Origin: Clostridium sp. TW13
GTDB lineage: Bacteria; Bacillota; Clostridia; Clostridiales; Clostridiaceae
Length of the DNA stretch: 64,000 nt
Direction of reading: 5' to 3'
Assembly: GCF_024345225.1 (NCBI RefSeq)
Contig: NZ_BROD01000001.1
Coordinates: 1,240,001-1,304,000 of the forward strand
Of this stretch, positions 43,448 through 53,157 are shown piece by piece (within the stretch, counting starts at the first letter, position 1; each line of letters begins with the position of its first letter). The position numbers and the translations under genes are program-made. Below the pieces are notes generated by a model. That model searched no databases, was not told the origin of the DNA, and saw nothing but the letters and a program-made list of their open reading frames with translations.

Positions 43448-43777
43448 TTACTCAAAACTCTCCTTAAATATTGCTTTTAACAATTCACAAGGAATCTCTT
43501 GATTATGAAAAATTTGTAGCATTCCCTTAGGTGTTATCTTATATCCCGCCAATTGATCTTTATAAAAGATTACTGCCTTTGCTTCAATGTTAATATGGTC
43601 TTTGAAAGGAATAAGGCGAATAAAGTTTTCACCAACATAAAAAGACGGAATTTTAGCCCACAATTTCTCATCAATCTTTTGAGAAGTGCTTTGGTAAATA
43701 AGCTCATTTAGTATACAAAACCTTTGTTTTGTATTATCTTCGAATTTTTCTAAATAATTAGTTATATCTTCTATCAT
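43448..43777 (-). CDS. DUF1801 / iron-chaperone-like protein
   Basis: Protein of 109 residues with the YdhG/DUF1801 fold (frataxin-like, YjbR-related): KLWAKIPSFYVGENFIRLIP, FKDHINIEAKAVIFY, GYKITPKGMLQIFHNQEIP. Members are small nucleic-acid or iron-binding proteins, mostly unstudied. The gap to the DJ-1 gene upstream on this strand is 3 nt, so the two are translated together. Confidence 0.65.
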   Translation of the reverse strand: MIEDITNYLEKFEDNTKQRFCILNELIYQSTSQKIDEKLWAKIPSFYVGENFIRLIPFKDHINIEAKAVIFYKDQLAGYKITPKGMLQIFHNQEIPCELLKAIFKESFE

Positions 43778-43780
43778 TTT

Positions 43781-44383
43781 TTATTCCTCATTTCTAAAAA
43801 ATGTGTAGTCCTCCGCTCTGATTGGCTTTTTAATTCCTGTAAACCACTCATCATCGCAATCATAATTTAACTTATGTCCTACTTCTATGGCGAATTCTCT
43901 GTAGGCTTTTCCTACTGCAGTAATAATGTTTCCATCAGTTACAAGAGGGGTCTTCACCACATAGTCTCGATTAATAAAATCATAAGTATCTATGTCTTCT
44001 TCATATAAACCAGCACAGTATCTTTTTCCTTCAAGGACGCCAGCTTTGGCCAAGAGTATTGGGGAACTTGAGATACTTCCAATTAAGATGTCTTTATTAC
44101 CTTTGAATTGCTTTAAAAAGTTTAGGTATCTATCATCACATAAAACATCCGGGAAACACCACATGCCAGGCAATATGAGACAATCATAATCATTTATATC
44201 AAATTCAGTAAGAGTTTTATCAGGAATGAAATGAAACCCTTCTTCGCTGTTAACTGCATTTTTTTCAGCAGAAAATACAACAATTTCTTTGTCAAAAATC
44301 TTAAATATGGCTGATACTATGCTTATTTCATAGTTACTAAAGTCCGGATAAATAAGAATTGCTGCTTTCTTTTGTTCTGTCAC
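43781..44383 (-). CDS. DJ-1/PfpI-family protein with Ser at the nucleophile position
   Basis: Protein of 200 residues with the DJ-1/PfpI fold: KAAILIYPDFSNYEISIV, YDCLILPGMW, and the elbow LIGSISSSPILLAKAGVL. The usual nucleophilic Cys at the elbow is replaced by Ser here (ISSSP), so classical Cys-based chemistry is not expected; other Firmicute members of this clade may share this. GTG 44383 is 6 nt after GGGGTGAT. Operon with the DUF1801 gene. Confidence 0.75.
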   Translation of the reverse strand: MTEQKKAAILIYPDFSNYEISIVSAIFKIFDKEIVVFSAEKNAVNSEEGFHFIPDKTLTEFDINDYDCLILPGMWCFPDVLCDDRYLNFLKQFKGNKDILIGSISSSPILLAKAGVLEGKRYCAGLYEEDIDTYDFINRDYVVKTPLVTDGNIITAVGKAYREFAIEVGHKLNYDCDDEWFTGIKKPIRAEDYTFFRNEE

Positions 44384-44653
44384 AATAATCACCCCAAAAA
44401 TATAGTTTGTCTTTATGTTAATTATAACATGGATTGAAATATAATGTTAATAATTACAACATAGGGATTCTGCAGGAATAGTGATATGTCAACAAAGTGG
44501 AAATGCATGGATTTGAAAATTAAGCCTATAGAAAATGAAATACAATTAAATAATGAATGATTAATACTAAATTGAATTTTTAAACAAATTTGCAATATAA
44601 TATAAGAAAGCAAAGTAGTTATACATGAAGTAATAATAAATATGGAGGAAATA

Positions 44654-45184
44654 ATGAATAGTAAAAAGGAAGTTCCAATAAAGTCATTTGATAGTAAATG
44701 GCATGAATTTTTAATTTTATATGCTGTACTTAGCATAGTATGTTGTGTAATTATCTTTGGTACCTTAAAGAATATACAAATTTCTTTTGAGAGTTGTTTT
44801 GTAAAAGGAATGTATGTTGATGGTTCAGATTTTTCAGTACTTTGCAATGTATTTACAATGCCAATATTCGCACTTTTAGCCTTGGTGAATGTTGGACTTG
44901 CCGTATTACTAGAGTTTTGTTTAGTTCAAGTGTTTAAAGCTGTTTTCTTTAAATCAATGGTAGAAGATTCAGAAAAATATACATTATATAAATATATTAA
45001 TTTAGTTTTATTGTCATCCATATTATTTGTATTAGCAGTAGCTGCGTTAACGTTAGGCACTAAGGGGGCAGTATATTATTTTATCGTATATTTTCCCGTA
45101 CCTTTATTTGTTTTTTGTAGTCTAAGGAGTAATAATATGCAGCACAGAAAAAGAAATAATGGTAAAGATAATTATGTTAAGTAA
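44654..45184 (+). CDS. Unknown membrane protein, four segments
   Basis: Protein of 176 residues with about four membrane helices (near 22-42, 70-98, 115-137, 138-158) and basic ends. No family recognised. ATG 44654 follows GGAGG by 7 nt. A promoter-like TTGAAT/TATAAT lies near 44575-44604. The next gene starts 64 nt later and may be cotranscribed. Confidence 0.5.
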   Translation: MNSKKEVPIKSFDSKWHEFLILYAVLSIVCCVIIFGTLKNIQISFESCFVKGMYVDGSDFSVLCNVFTMPIFALLALVNVGLAVLLEFCLVQVFKAVFFKSMVEDSEKYTLYKYINLVLLSSILFVLAVAALTLGTKGAVYYFIVYFPVPLFVFCSLRSNNMQHRKRNNGKDNYVK

Positions 45185-45248
45185 TGATTTCATCCTCAAA
45201 ATCATAGAATAGTATGAAAACATGTGTTTGTGTGATTTAGGAGAAAGG

Positions 45249-47093
45249 ATGAAAATAAAAAAGTCTATTATACCTGTAGGAAAGACTACTTATACTGTTA
45301 TCCAATTCAATTATGTTCCTTACAAATATAAGGACATTTCAACAATAAGAAATCAATTTATTGAAGTTTTGAGGAGGCAAGAAGGAATCCTTAACTATAT
45401 TGATTGTCTTATAGAAGAAATCAATAGTACAAAAGATATTGTTGAAGCAAGGAATGCTGTGTATCAGTATTTACCTAAATTCAAAGAACAGTTTAAAGTC
45501 ATAGAGGACAAATCCAGTGAGACTATAGATATTAGCTGTGAGGGAAAATCTATAGTGTATTTATCAAAAAAAGAATCAAGATTAGAAAACGATAATCTTA
45601 GTATCAATATATTGAAATCTATTAACAGATTTTATATATTGAGTGCCAAAGAAAAAGAATTTGAATTTAACATAAATGGGAAGGTGTATAAGTCTTCTGA
45701 TGTAAAAGATGAACTTATATCTTCAGAGGTTAATAATCTTCTATATTATTTAGCCTATAATGCGTATTGCAAAGGAAATTCAGCTGAGGCCTTAGATATC
45801 TTGAGTTTATCACTAAAGGATAAATATTTAAGCAAGCAAGTATTAAATTCATTTACGCCTAAGGAACGTGAAAGCTGCAAGAAATTGTTGTTGAAGTCAG
45901 TTCATAATAGAAAGATAGAGTTAGAACCTAAAGTATGGACAAAAGCTAGGCTTGTTGAGGGTATAATAGAGAAGGGTGAGGTTTTAGAGAGTGGACCTTG
46001 CTTTATGGATCTGCTTGAGGTGTTTGAGAAAAACGAGGATATGTTCATTCCAATATCTTCAGAAAAGTATAAGAGAATTGGGAAAAAGGTAGTGGATAAT
46101 TATAATGTATTTAAGCCTAATAGCGAAGAGCAGGTAGTGACAAGTTTTAGGAATCTAGTATTCTCAAAAGATAAGATGAATATTTCTGTTAGGTATGAAA
46201 TTCAAGGCACTGTTACTATTAATCCTAGACAAGCTAAGGAAGTTGGTTTTGATACCAACATTTTTAATGCAAAGGTTTTTAGAGAGCAGACAATTATTAA
46301 AGATGGAGATAGAAATATAGAAAAATTTAAAGTTTTAGTGTCTGAGGACACATTAAAATTTTTAAAGAACTTAAAGACAAAAGGTTTATTTTCCATATCT
46401 AAGAATAAAAATTATAAGTTAGATAATCATACTCTAATACAGATAAACATATGCAAGCTACCAGTATTGAGCAGGAATTATGTTTTAGAAAGTGATAATT
46501 TAGGTTATGTGTTAGAGACTTATTATGAGCAAAGAGTGGCTGAATGTAAGCAAAAGGTTATAAGATATTTTATCAAGAGCGTAGCTCAAAAGACTCAATG
46601 TAGATTTGTAGCAAAGTACTCAAAGGAGCAAATAAAGCTTCTTAAGGAATATGGAATAGACTTAAGTGGAGTTTATAGTGGAATAGATAATAAGGTAGTA
46701 GAAGAAAGTTCTAATGAATATGAGTGCAGGTTCTTTGAGTTTGGATTAAAATATTTTAGTATTTTGCCTAAGGTAGACAATCTACTAAAAAAGATGCAAA
46801 GTACAAACAAGAAATTGAACAAGCCTGAAACTATAATGAAAGAATATATAGAGTATTTAAGAGAAAATAAAATTGATACTTCTTTTGAGAAATTAGAAAA
46901 ATTGTTAGAAGAGCAAAAAGCTATTATCAGAAAGAATACTAGAATCTTAGCAGAGATAAAGCTAGCCAAAGTATTAACTGGTGTTTGGTGGGAAGAATTA
47001 AAATTAGATGCTAATGATAGATATATATATGAAAAAGAAGATAAAGCATTAGTAATTAAGATGTTCAAGAAAAATGTAAACAAACAAGTATAG
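45249..47093 (+). CDS. Large unrecognised protein (614 aa)
   Basis: Soluble, charged protein I cannot place. Helical N-terminal part (residues 1-60), a middle region that looks alpha/beta (NLLYYLAYNAYCKGNSAEAL ... SVRYEIQGTVTINPRQAKEV ... TIIKDGDRNIEKFKVLVSED), and a Lys/Glu-rich coiled C-terminal part (TNKKLNKPETIMKEYIEYLR, EKLEKLLEEQKAIIRKN). ATG 45249 follows AGGAG by 6 nt. A membrane protein gene precedes it and a strong terminator follows. No nuclease, ATPase or transporter motif is visible, so function is open. A candidate new family. Confidence 0.5.
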   Translation: MKIKKSIIPVGKTTYTVIQFNYVPYKYKDISTIRNQFIEVLRRQEGILNYIDCLIEEINSTKDIVEARNAVYQYLPKFKEQFKVIEDKSSETIDISCEGKSIVYLSKKESRLENDNLSINILKSINRFYILSAKEKEFEFNINGKVYKSSDVKDELISSEVNNLLYYLAYNAYCKGNSAEALDILSLSLKDKYLSKQVLNSFTPKERESCKKLLLKSVHNRKIELEPKVWTKARLVEGIIEKGEVLESGPCFMDLLEVFEKNEDMFIPISSEKYKRIGKKVVDNYNVFKPNSEEQVVTSFRNLVFSKDKMNISVRYEIQGTVTINPRQAKEVGFDTNIFNAKVFREQTIIKDGDRNIEKFKVLVSEDTLKFLKNLKTKGLFSISKNKNYKLDNHTLIQINICKLPVLSRNYVLESDNLGYVLETYYEQRVAECKQKVIRYFIKSVAQKTQCRFVAKYSKEQIKLLKEYGIDLSGVYSGIDNKVVEESSNEYECRFFEFGLKYFSILPKVDNLLKKMQSTNKKLNKPETIMKEYIEYLRENKIDTSFEKLEKLLEEQKAIIRKNTRILAEIKLAKVLTGVWWEELKLDANDRYIYEKEDKALVIKMFKKNVNKQV

Positions 47094-47109
47094 TAGAGAT
47101 AACCATTGA

Positions 47110-47153
47110 TATCACTTGTAAATTAACAATGTTAATTGCAAGTGATTTTTTTG
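47110..47153 (+). terminator. Intrinsic terminator
   Basis: Nested stems ATCACTTG/CAAGTGAT and AATTAAC/GTTAATT, then seven T. Confidence 0.85.
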
Positions 47154-47273
47154 TGAAATTGATTCTTTTACAATCAATTGCTATGGACATATATGGTATA
47201 ATTAATCATTAATGTTATATAGGGTGTGATTAGTAAATAATATCTTGCCTATTTTACATAAGGGGGGACTTCA

Positions 47274-47462
47274 ATGAGTAAAGTAAAAACATGGATTTGG
47301 CGCTTACTTCCAAGTATTTGTTTTGAATTTGTAGGGATAATGGAGATAATTGGCGCAAATTATTTAATAGGAATTCCATTTATAATTTTAGGATTGACTT
47401 ACGCTTATATAGGTGTAAATAATTATAAAAAACAGAAGAGAATATGGGAGGAAATCGAATGA
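47274..47462 (+). CDS. Small membrane protein (62 aa)
   Basis: 62 residues with two hydrophobic stretches (residues 9-28 and 29-48, IPFIILGLTYAYIG) and a basic C-terminus. AAGGGGGG precedes the ATG. Its stop overlaps the next start by 4 nt (ATGA), so the two genes are translationally coupled. No known family. Confidence 0.55.
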   Translation: MSKVKTWIWRLLPSICFEFVGIMEIIGANYLIGIPFIILGLTYAYIGVNNYKKQKRIWEEIE

Positions 47463-47974
47463 AATATGATAACTTAAATATTGATATTAAATTACCTTTA
47501 GATGGTATGGGAATTGTTTTTTATTCTGACGGGGCTGTAAAAGATATAAAAGAAGGATATAATTATTTCCAAAATGAATATAGTGAACCAGAGCAAGTAG
47601 CAAAACACGTGAAAAAAGGAGATATAGTTGGATTTTGTACTGGTTCAGGTGGAGATTATACATTAAAGTTTAGAAGTGGCTATCCTACAGAGGAAGTAGA
47701 TGAATTATACCCATTGCAAATAAGATTAGCCATAGATGTTGAAGGAAATAGAATTTGTATTAAGGATTTATTTTGGCTTATGGATTGGGATTCATATTGT
47801 CCTGAAGAGCAGCAAGTAGAAATAGAGAAAGGAATATATCATATTACACTATGTACTGTTAAGCCGAAATCTGGAATTTGGGGTGATGATCAGACAATAT
47901 ATGTTTATTTGAATAGACTGAATGAAATGCCACAACTGGCTTGGGAAGGGGTGCCAATGTTATTTAAAGACTAA
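47459..47974 (+). CDS. Hypothetical protein, coupled to the small membrane protein
   Basis: Protein of 171 residues, mostly beta: IVFYSDGAVKDIKEGYNYF near 18, GDIVGFCTGSGGDYTLKFRS near 52, ICIKDLFWLMDWDSYCPEEQ near 100, then HITLCTVKPKSGIWGDDQTI. It looks like a small single-domain protein such as an immunity protein, but I cannot name the family. ATG 47459 overlaps the stop of the preceding gene; GGGAGG lies upstream. Confidence 0.5.
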   Translation: MKYDNLNIDIKLPLDGMGIVFYSDGAVKDIKEGYNYFQNEYSEPEQVAKHVKKGDIVGFCTGSGGDYTLKFRSGYPTEEVDELYPLQIRLAIDVEGNRICIKDLFWLMDWDSYCPEEQQVEIEKGIYHITLCTVKPKSGIWGDDQTIYVYLNRLNEMPQLAWEGVPMLFKD

Positions 47975-48005
47975 TCAACTTCATTTAATATATATTTTTT
48001 TAGGA

Positions 48006-48096
48006 GTATATAGAACTGTTCCACTTAAATGTTGGTGAAAAAAATGTCAAATTATTGTAACTTGTACACCAACATTATTATGGAATAGTTTTATAC
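48006..48096 (+). repeat. ~85-nt hairpin repeat, copy B
   Basis: Second copy of the element at 10449-10534. Here the inner stem is perfect (AATGTTGGTG with CACCAACATT) and the outer stem (TAGAACTGTTCCA with TGGAATAGTTTTA) pairs with G-U. The loop keeps TTGTAACTTGT. It lies 106 nt upstream of the aspartate decarboxylase start, same orientation as copy A relative to its downstream gene. Confidence 0.6.
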
Positions 48097-48201
48097 AGAC
48101 TCAGGTCTATACATTACATACCTCATTAATAAAGAATAAATTATTAAGTCCTATCAAACAATATATGTTGTAATTATATTATTTGATAAGGAGAATTGCT
48201 T

Positions 48202-49860
48202 ATGATAACAATGGAGATTGAGGAAACTAAAAATGTTCAACGTGAAGAAATTGAGAATATTTACGGTAAAATAAGTCCATTTGAATTTAAAAATAAATTA
48301 ATAAGTCTTGCAGAGGGTCAAAGAAAAAAGAGTGCTCATACCTTGCTTGATGCGGGAAGAGGAAATCCAAATTGGACAGCAGCTACACCAAGGGAAGCTT
48401 TTTTTACCTTTGGTCTTTTTGCAGTTGAAGAAACAAGAAGAGTTTGGAATGATGGTGACTTAGCTGGTATGCCGAAAAGAGACGGAATAGCTAAGCGTCT
48501 TTATGATTTTATAGAAAAGAATAATAATATGCCAGGAATAAAACTTTTAAAAGATATAATTGATTATGGAATTAAGAGAGAAGGGTTTGATCCTGATAGA
48601 TGGGTGTTCGAGCTTACAGATGCAATTATAGGAGATAACTATCCTGTACCAGATAGAATGCTTACCCATATTGAAATGATTGTTCATGAATATCTTGTTC
48701 AAGAGCTTTGCTATAACAAGCCTCCTGTTGGCAGATTTAATATTTTTGCGTTGGAGGGAGCTACTGCGGCAATGTGTTATGTATTTGATACTTTAATAGC
48801 TAATGAATTATTAGCTCATGGAGATAAAATAGCACTTATGGTACCAGTTTTCACCCCTTATTTAGAAATACCACATTTGCCTCGTTATAACTTTGAAGTT
48901 GTATATGTTAATGCAACAGAGTTAACAAAGGATGGAACTCATACTTGGCAGTATCCTAAAAATGAACTTGATAAGCTTAGGGATTCTTCTATAAAGGCTT
49001 TATTTGTTGTTAATCCTAGTAATCCTCCTTCAGTTGCAATTAGGCCAGAGTCAGCAGATTATTTGGTTAATATAGTAAAAAATGATAATCCAGACTTGAT
49101 GATTATTTCGGATGATGTATACAGCACCTTTGTTGACAACTTCCGTTCCTTAATGGCTGATTTACCTTATAATACAATAGGTGTATATTCTTTTTCAAAA
49201 TACTTTGGTGTCACAGGGTGGAGACTTGGAACCATAGCTCTTTATGAAGAGAATGTGTTTGATAAATTACTGAAAAGACAGTCAGAGGAAGTGAAAATTG
49301 AGCTTAGACAGAGATATGGAGCACTTTCTATTGATCCTGATAATATACCTTTTATCGATAGAGTAGTGGCAGATAGTCGTCAAGTAGCACTTAACCATAC
49401 AGCAGGGTTATCAACTCCACAACAGGTACAAATGGCATTTTTCTGTGCTTTTGCACTTCTTGATAAGGAAAATATATATAAGGAGCAGACAAAGAATATT
49501 TGCAGACGTAGACAAAAACTTTTGTTCAAAGGGTTAGGTCTAGATTTAAGAAGGGACCCATATGATACTGCTTATTATACTGAATTTGATTTGTTAGAAT
49601 GGGCTAGCTGTTATTACGGTGCAGAATTTGGAGATTACTTGCAGAGCAATTACAAGCCAGTGGATATTTTATATAGATTAGCTGAAGATTCATCTATAGT
49701 ATTGTTAAGTGGCAGTGGTTTTCAAGGACCTGAGTGGTCAATAAGAATATCACTAGCAAATCTTAATGATGAAGCATACTCAAAAATTGGAGAGGAATTA
49801 CATAAAATATTGGAAGAGTATGTAGCTTCTTGGGAAAGCACAAATAAAAATAATAAATAG
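48202..49860 (+). CDS. asdA: Aspartate 4-decarboxylase (bifunctional aspartate transaminase)
   Basis: PLP enzyme of 552 residues converting L-aspartate to L-alanine and CO2, with side transaminase activity. The class I/II aminotransferase fold has YSFSKYFGVTGWRLG near residue 333, with the PLP-binding Lys, VVNPSNPPS near 274 and a C-terminal SGFQGPEWSIRIS that binds the alpha-carboxylate. The unusually long N-terminal arm (LDAGRGNPNWTAATPREAFF) is typical of AsdA. Aspartate decarboxylation consumes a proton and could support a proton motive force, but the usual antiporter gene aspT is not present here. ATG 48202 follows AAGGAG. Single gene with terminator. Confidence 0.9.
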   Translation: MITMEIEETKNVQREEIENIYGKISPFEFKNKLISLAEGQRKKSAHTLLDAGRGNPNWTAATPREAFFTFGLFAVEETRRVWNDGDLAGMPKRDGIAKRLYDFIEKNNNMPGIKLLKDIIDYGIKREGFDPDRWVFELTDAIIGDNYPVPDRMLTHIEMIVHEYLVQELCYNKPPVGRFNIFALEGATAAMCYVFDTLIANELLAHGDKIALMVPVFTPYLEIPHLPRYNFEVVYVNATELTKDGTHTWQYPKNELDKLRDSSIKALFVVNPSNPPSVAIRPESADYLVNIVKNDNPDLMIISDDVYSTFVDNFRSLMADLPYNTIGVYSFSKYFGVTGWRLGTIALYEENVFDKLLKRQSEEVKIELRQRYGALSIDPDNIPFIDRVVADSRQVALNHTAGLSTPQQVQMAFFCAFALLDKENIYKEQTKNICRRRQKLLFKGLGLDLRRDPYDTAYYTEFDLLEWASCYYGAEFGDYLQSNYKPVDILYRLAEDSSIVLLSGSGFQGPEWSIRISLANLNDEAYSKIGEELHKILEEYVASWESTNKNNK

Positions 49861-49866
49861 TTTGCA

Positions 49867-49922
49867 AAAGCATAAGTAAAAGTATAAATTGTATTTATAT
49901 AACTTACTTATGCTTTCTTTTA
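49867..49922 (+). terminator. Intrinsic terminator of asdA
   Basis: AAAGCATAAGTAA pairs perfectly with TTACTTATGCTTT over a 24-nt loop, followed by CTTTTATT. Confidence 0.85.
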
Positions 49923-50057
49923 TTGTTTAAATTTCATTTAAATACGTACATTTCATGGAAATTAATGCTATAATTAGGATGTATATAATACATAATTAGA
50001 CAAGTAGCTAATGGTAGAATAGATATAAATGTATTGTTTATATTTTTGGAGGTAAAA

Positions 50058-50519
50058 ATGGCTGAAGTTATTGTACATGAAATGAAATATTACGGTGAAA
50101 AAGTGAGTTCGAATATAGATGTAGTTAATTATAGTGATGAATATTATAATGATTATAAAAGTATTTGTTGTGATTGTTTTAGAGAGTTAAGTATAGCCAC
50201 CAATCTAGACCCAGATTTATTTTATACACAAGAGGAAATGAATAAAAAGAAATCTAATGTTTTTATTATGTTTATAGATAAAGAGATGGTAGGTTCTGTT
50301 GAGATATATGAAAATATAATAGATCACTTATTTGTTAACAAAAAATATCAAAATAAAGGATACGGAAAGAAACTCTTATTTTTTGCTATTAACAGTTTGC
50401 AAGAAGTAGGAATTGATGAAATTACTTTATATGTTGCAGACTTGAATAAAGAGGCTATTCAACTATATTTGAATAATGGATTTAAATGTACAAACACCGC
50501 AATAGAAAATTGGGGATAA
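50058..50519 (+). CDS. GNAT-family N-acetyltransferase
   Basis: Acetyltransferase of 153 residues. Acetyl-CoA loop NKKYQNKGYGKKLLFFAINS near residue 95, then the GNAT C-terminal ADLNKEAIQLYLNNGFK near 126. Acceptor unknown. ATG 50058 follows GGAGG by 6 nt. Single gene. Confidence 0.82.
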   Translation: MAEVIVHEMKYYGEKVSSNIDVVNYSDEYYNDYKSICCDCFRELSIATNLDPDLFYTQEEMNKKKSNVFIMFIDKEMVGSVEIYENIIDHLFVNKKYQNKGYGKKLLFFAINSLQEVGIDEITLYVADLNKEAIQLYLNNGFKCTNTAIENWG

Positions 50520-50685
50520 CGAGCATAATTTATTGTTAAATGTATTCTAAAACATATCTCTTGGTATAGGAATAATTTATAAAACATAGAGTTAGCAATG
50601 GCGTTGAATTACGTAATCAAAGAATGCGTATTAACATAACTGAGATGTACAAAAGATAGTAATAAAAAATTGAAATGGTGATTAG

Positions 50686-51399
50686 ATGAAGTACAAATTT
50701 ATATATGGAACAAAAGAAATAGAATTTACTGTTAAGCATAGCAGAAGAAAAACAATTGGAATACAGATAGTACCTACAGGTGAAGTAAGAGTTATGTGTC
50801 CTATAGGTGTTTCTGATGAAACTGTAGTCAATTTGGTTAAGAAAAAGGGTAAGTGGATAGTTGAAAAGCAAGAAGAGTTAAGTAAGATAAATGCTAGTAT
50901 CATAAAACGAAGAGCTGTAAATGGAGAGTCCTATTTATATTTAGGAAAAAATTATACTTTGCAGATAAATATATGTAAGCAAGATAAAGAGGCAAGTGTA
51001 AAATTATTGAGAGGAAAGCTCATAGTTACAACTCACAATGCAGAAGAAGAGTTTATAAAATCAGCTTTGGAGAAATGGTATAGAGAAAGAGCTCTTGAAA
51101 AGATAAGTGAAAGGGTAGAATACTACACCACTTTCTTTGATAAGGAGCCTAGAAGTATAAGGGTTAAGGAACAGAAGAGAAGATGGGCAAGTTGTACTTA
51201 TAGGGATGATTTATTGTTTAATTGGCGCTGTGTTATGGCTCCAATGTATATAATCGACTATGTAGTTGTTCATGAACTTTGTCATATGCCTCATAAAGAT
51301 CATTCTAAGAATTTTTGGAATGCAGTGGGTAAAATTCTTCCTGATTATCAGGAGAGGAGACAATGGCTTAAGGAAAATGGCATGAGACTCGATTTGTAA
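50686..51399 (+). CDS. YgjP/M48-like zinc metallopeptidase (DUF45)
   Basis: Metalloprotease-like protein of 237 residues, YgjP/DUF45 family. The zinc site VVHELCHMPHKDHSKNFW gives HExxH plus a later His near residue 200. The family's KKRWASCT-like motif is present as QKRRWASCTYRDDLLFNWR. YgjP-like domains are often fused or near type I restriction and DNA-processing genes; none are adjacent here. Cytoplasmic. A hairpin terminator serves it and the convergent gene. Confidence 0.82.
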   Translation: MKYKFIYGTKEIEFTVKHSRRKTIGIQIVPTGEVRVMCPIGVSDETVVNLVKKKGKWIVEKQEELSKINASIIKRRAVNGESYLYLGKNYTLQINICKQDKEASVKLLRGKLIVTTHNAEEEFIKSALEKWYRERALEKISERVEYYTTFFDKEPRSIRVKEQKRRWASCTYRDDLLFNWRCVMAPMYIIDYVVVHELCHMPHKDHSKNFWNAVGKILPDYQERRQWLKENGMRLDL

Positions 51400-51414
51400 T
51401 AATATATATAATAA

Positions 51415-51452
51415 AAGCTTAGGATAGTACAAATATCCTAAGCTTAAATTTT
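51415..51452. terminator. Bidirectional terminator between convergent genes
   Basis: AAGCTTAGGATA and TATCCTAAGCTT, 12-bp perfect stem, A-run on the left and TTTTT on the right. Confidence 0.8.
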
Positions 51453-52933
51453 TATGCTAAACTATTTTCTGTTTTTATTACAGTAGCATTATCTTCTGTA
51501 TTTTCAATTTCTTCATGGTATTCAAGGTCAACTTCAGCTAAAGGAATAACTTTTGTCTTGTGTTTAACTTTATACCAAACATACAGTACAACGAAAAGTG
51601 GAATTCCTATATAAGAAGCTATTAGACCGTTAAAGTCTATTCCTTCTGGTTTTATACAAGAGTAACCTTGTCCTAAAATTATTATTATACACATCAATAA
51701 GGCCATTATAGGTCCTAAAGGATAAAATTTTGATTGATATTTTAAATCTTTAAGATCTTTACCTTGATAAATATAAGCTTTTCTAAATCTATAGTGGCAG
51801 ATTGCAATACCTACCCAAGCTATAAATCCAGCAAGTCCAGAAGCTGCAACTAGCCAAACATAAACTGTGCTTTCTGCAAAAATACCAGTTAAGAAGCAAG
51901 CAGATGCAACTATTGTAGTTATGATTAAGGCATTTACAGGAACACCTCTTTTATTTGTTTTTGCAAATATTTTTGGGGCCATGCCTTCTTTAGCCATTGA
52001 ATATAACATTCTGCTTGAAGCGTACATTCCAGAGTTACCAGCAGATAATACTGAAGTTAAAATTATTGCGTTCATAAGTGAAGCAGCTTGAGCTATACCA
52101 ACTTTTTGGAATACCATTGTGAATGGGCTTGTTGAAACCCCTGCCTTAGTAAATGGTATTATAGCTCCTAAAATAATTATAGTTCCTAAGTAAAATATTA
52201 ATATTCTCCAGAAGACTGATTTAATTGCCTTTGGAATAGTTTTTTCAGGATTTTCACTTTCACCAGCAGCAACTCCTATAAGTTCAGTTCCTTGGAAGGA
52301 GAAACCTGCAATTAGGAAAATAGCAAATATAGATTTTATTCCTCCATGGAAAGGGCCATCAGCTATTGTGTAGTTATGGAAGCCTACATCACTTCCAGCA
52401 TTTATAACACCTAAAATCATTAAAACACCAATTAGTAAAAATACAAGAACAGTAAATACCTTTATTCCTGCAAACCAATATTCAGATTCTCCATAGGCTT
52501 TAGATGAAAGAACATTTAAGCCTACTATTATTGCAAGGAATATTATGCTCCATACAAATCCACTTACATGCGGAAACCAATATTTCATGATTAAAGATCC
52601 TGCAACCATTTCAGCTGCTATAGTTATAGCCCAGTTGTACCAATAGTTCCAACCAAGAGCAAATCCAAGAGCTGGGTCAATAAATTTAGTAGCATAGGAG
52701 CTGAAAGATCCTGAGATTGGCATATGAGTTGCCATTTCTCCTAAGCTTGTTATTAGAAAATATACCATAATGCCTATTAGGCCATAAGCAACCAGTGCAC
52801 CACCAGGTCCAGCCTGATTTAGAGTGTCTCCCATAGCAAGAAAAATACCTGTTCCAATGGAGCCACCTAAAGCTATCATGTTTAAATGTCTTGCTTGTAG
52901 ACCTCTTTTTAATTCATTTTTTTCGTCATTCAT
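51452..52933 (-). CDS. lysP: Lysine permease, APC superfamily
   Basis: Amino-acid importer of 493 residues with 12 membrane segments. The N-terminus LQARHLNMIALGGSIGTGIF is the classical APC signature, and SFQGTELIGVAAGESENPEK follows in segment 6-7, as in LysP/GabP-type permeases. The minus-strand leader carries a lysine riboswitch with a terminator (53072-53335), which identifies the substrate as lysine: high lysine closes the gene. Ends at a bidirectional hairpin. Charged tail (residues 465-490). Confidence 0.9.
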   Translation of the reverse strand: MNDEKNELKRGLQARHLNMIALGGSIGTGIFLAMGDTLNQAGPGGALVAYGLIGIMVYFLITSLGEMATHMPISGSFSSYATKFIDPALGFALGWNYWYNWAITIAAEMVAGSLIMKYWFPHVSGFVWSIIFLAIIVGLNVLSSKAYGESEYWFAGIKVFTVLVFLLIGVLMILGVINAGSDVGFHNYTIADGPFHGGIKSIFAIFLIAGFSFQGTELIGVAAGESENPEKTIPKAIKSVFWRILIFYLGTIIILGAIIPFTKAGVSTSPFTMVFQKVGIAQAASLMNAIILTSVLSAGNSGMYASSRMLYSMAKEGMAPKIFAKTNKRGVPVNALIITTIVASACFLTGIFAESTVYVWLVAASGLAGFIAWVGIAICHYRFRKAYIYQGKDLKDLKYQSKFYPLGPIMALLMCIIIILGQGYSCIKPEGIDFNGLIASYIGIPLFVVLYVWYKVKHKTKVIPLAEVDLEYHEEIENTEDNATVIKTENSLA

Positions 52934-53071
52934 TGTTTGTCCTCCTTATGGGTGTAAAAAATAAAGTCCATAACACATCTGCAAATAGAAACAAGTATCA
53001 TTATCTGTCACATATTGACTTGCATATTTTTGAAGATGTCTAAGCAAGTAACTAAGATATCTATATTTGAG

Positions 53072-53110
53072 CAATAAAAAAAATGCCATGAAAGCATATT
53101 CATGACATTA
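53072..53110 (-). terminator. Riboswitch-controlled terminator
   Basis: Minus-strand AATGTCATGAA with TTCATGGCATT (one G-U), then eight T. It lies between the lysine aptamer and the permease gene, and should form when lysine is bound. Confidence 0.8.
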
Positions 53111-53157
53111 TACGAAAGGTTCAATATTAAAAAATATTAAATAAACCGTACATTCTC

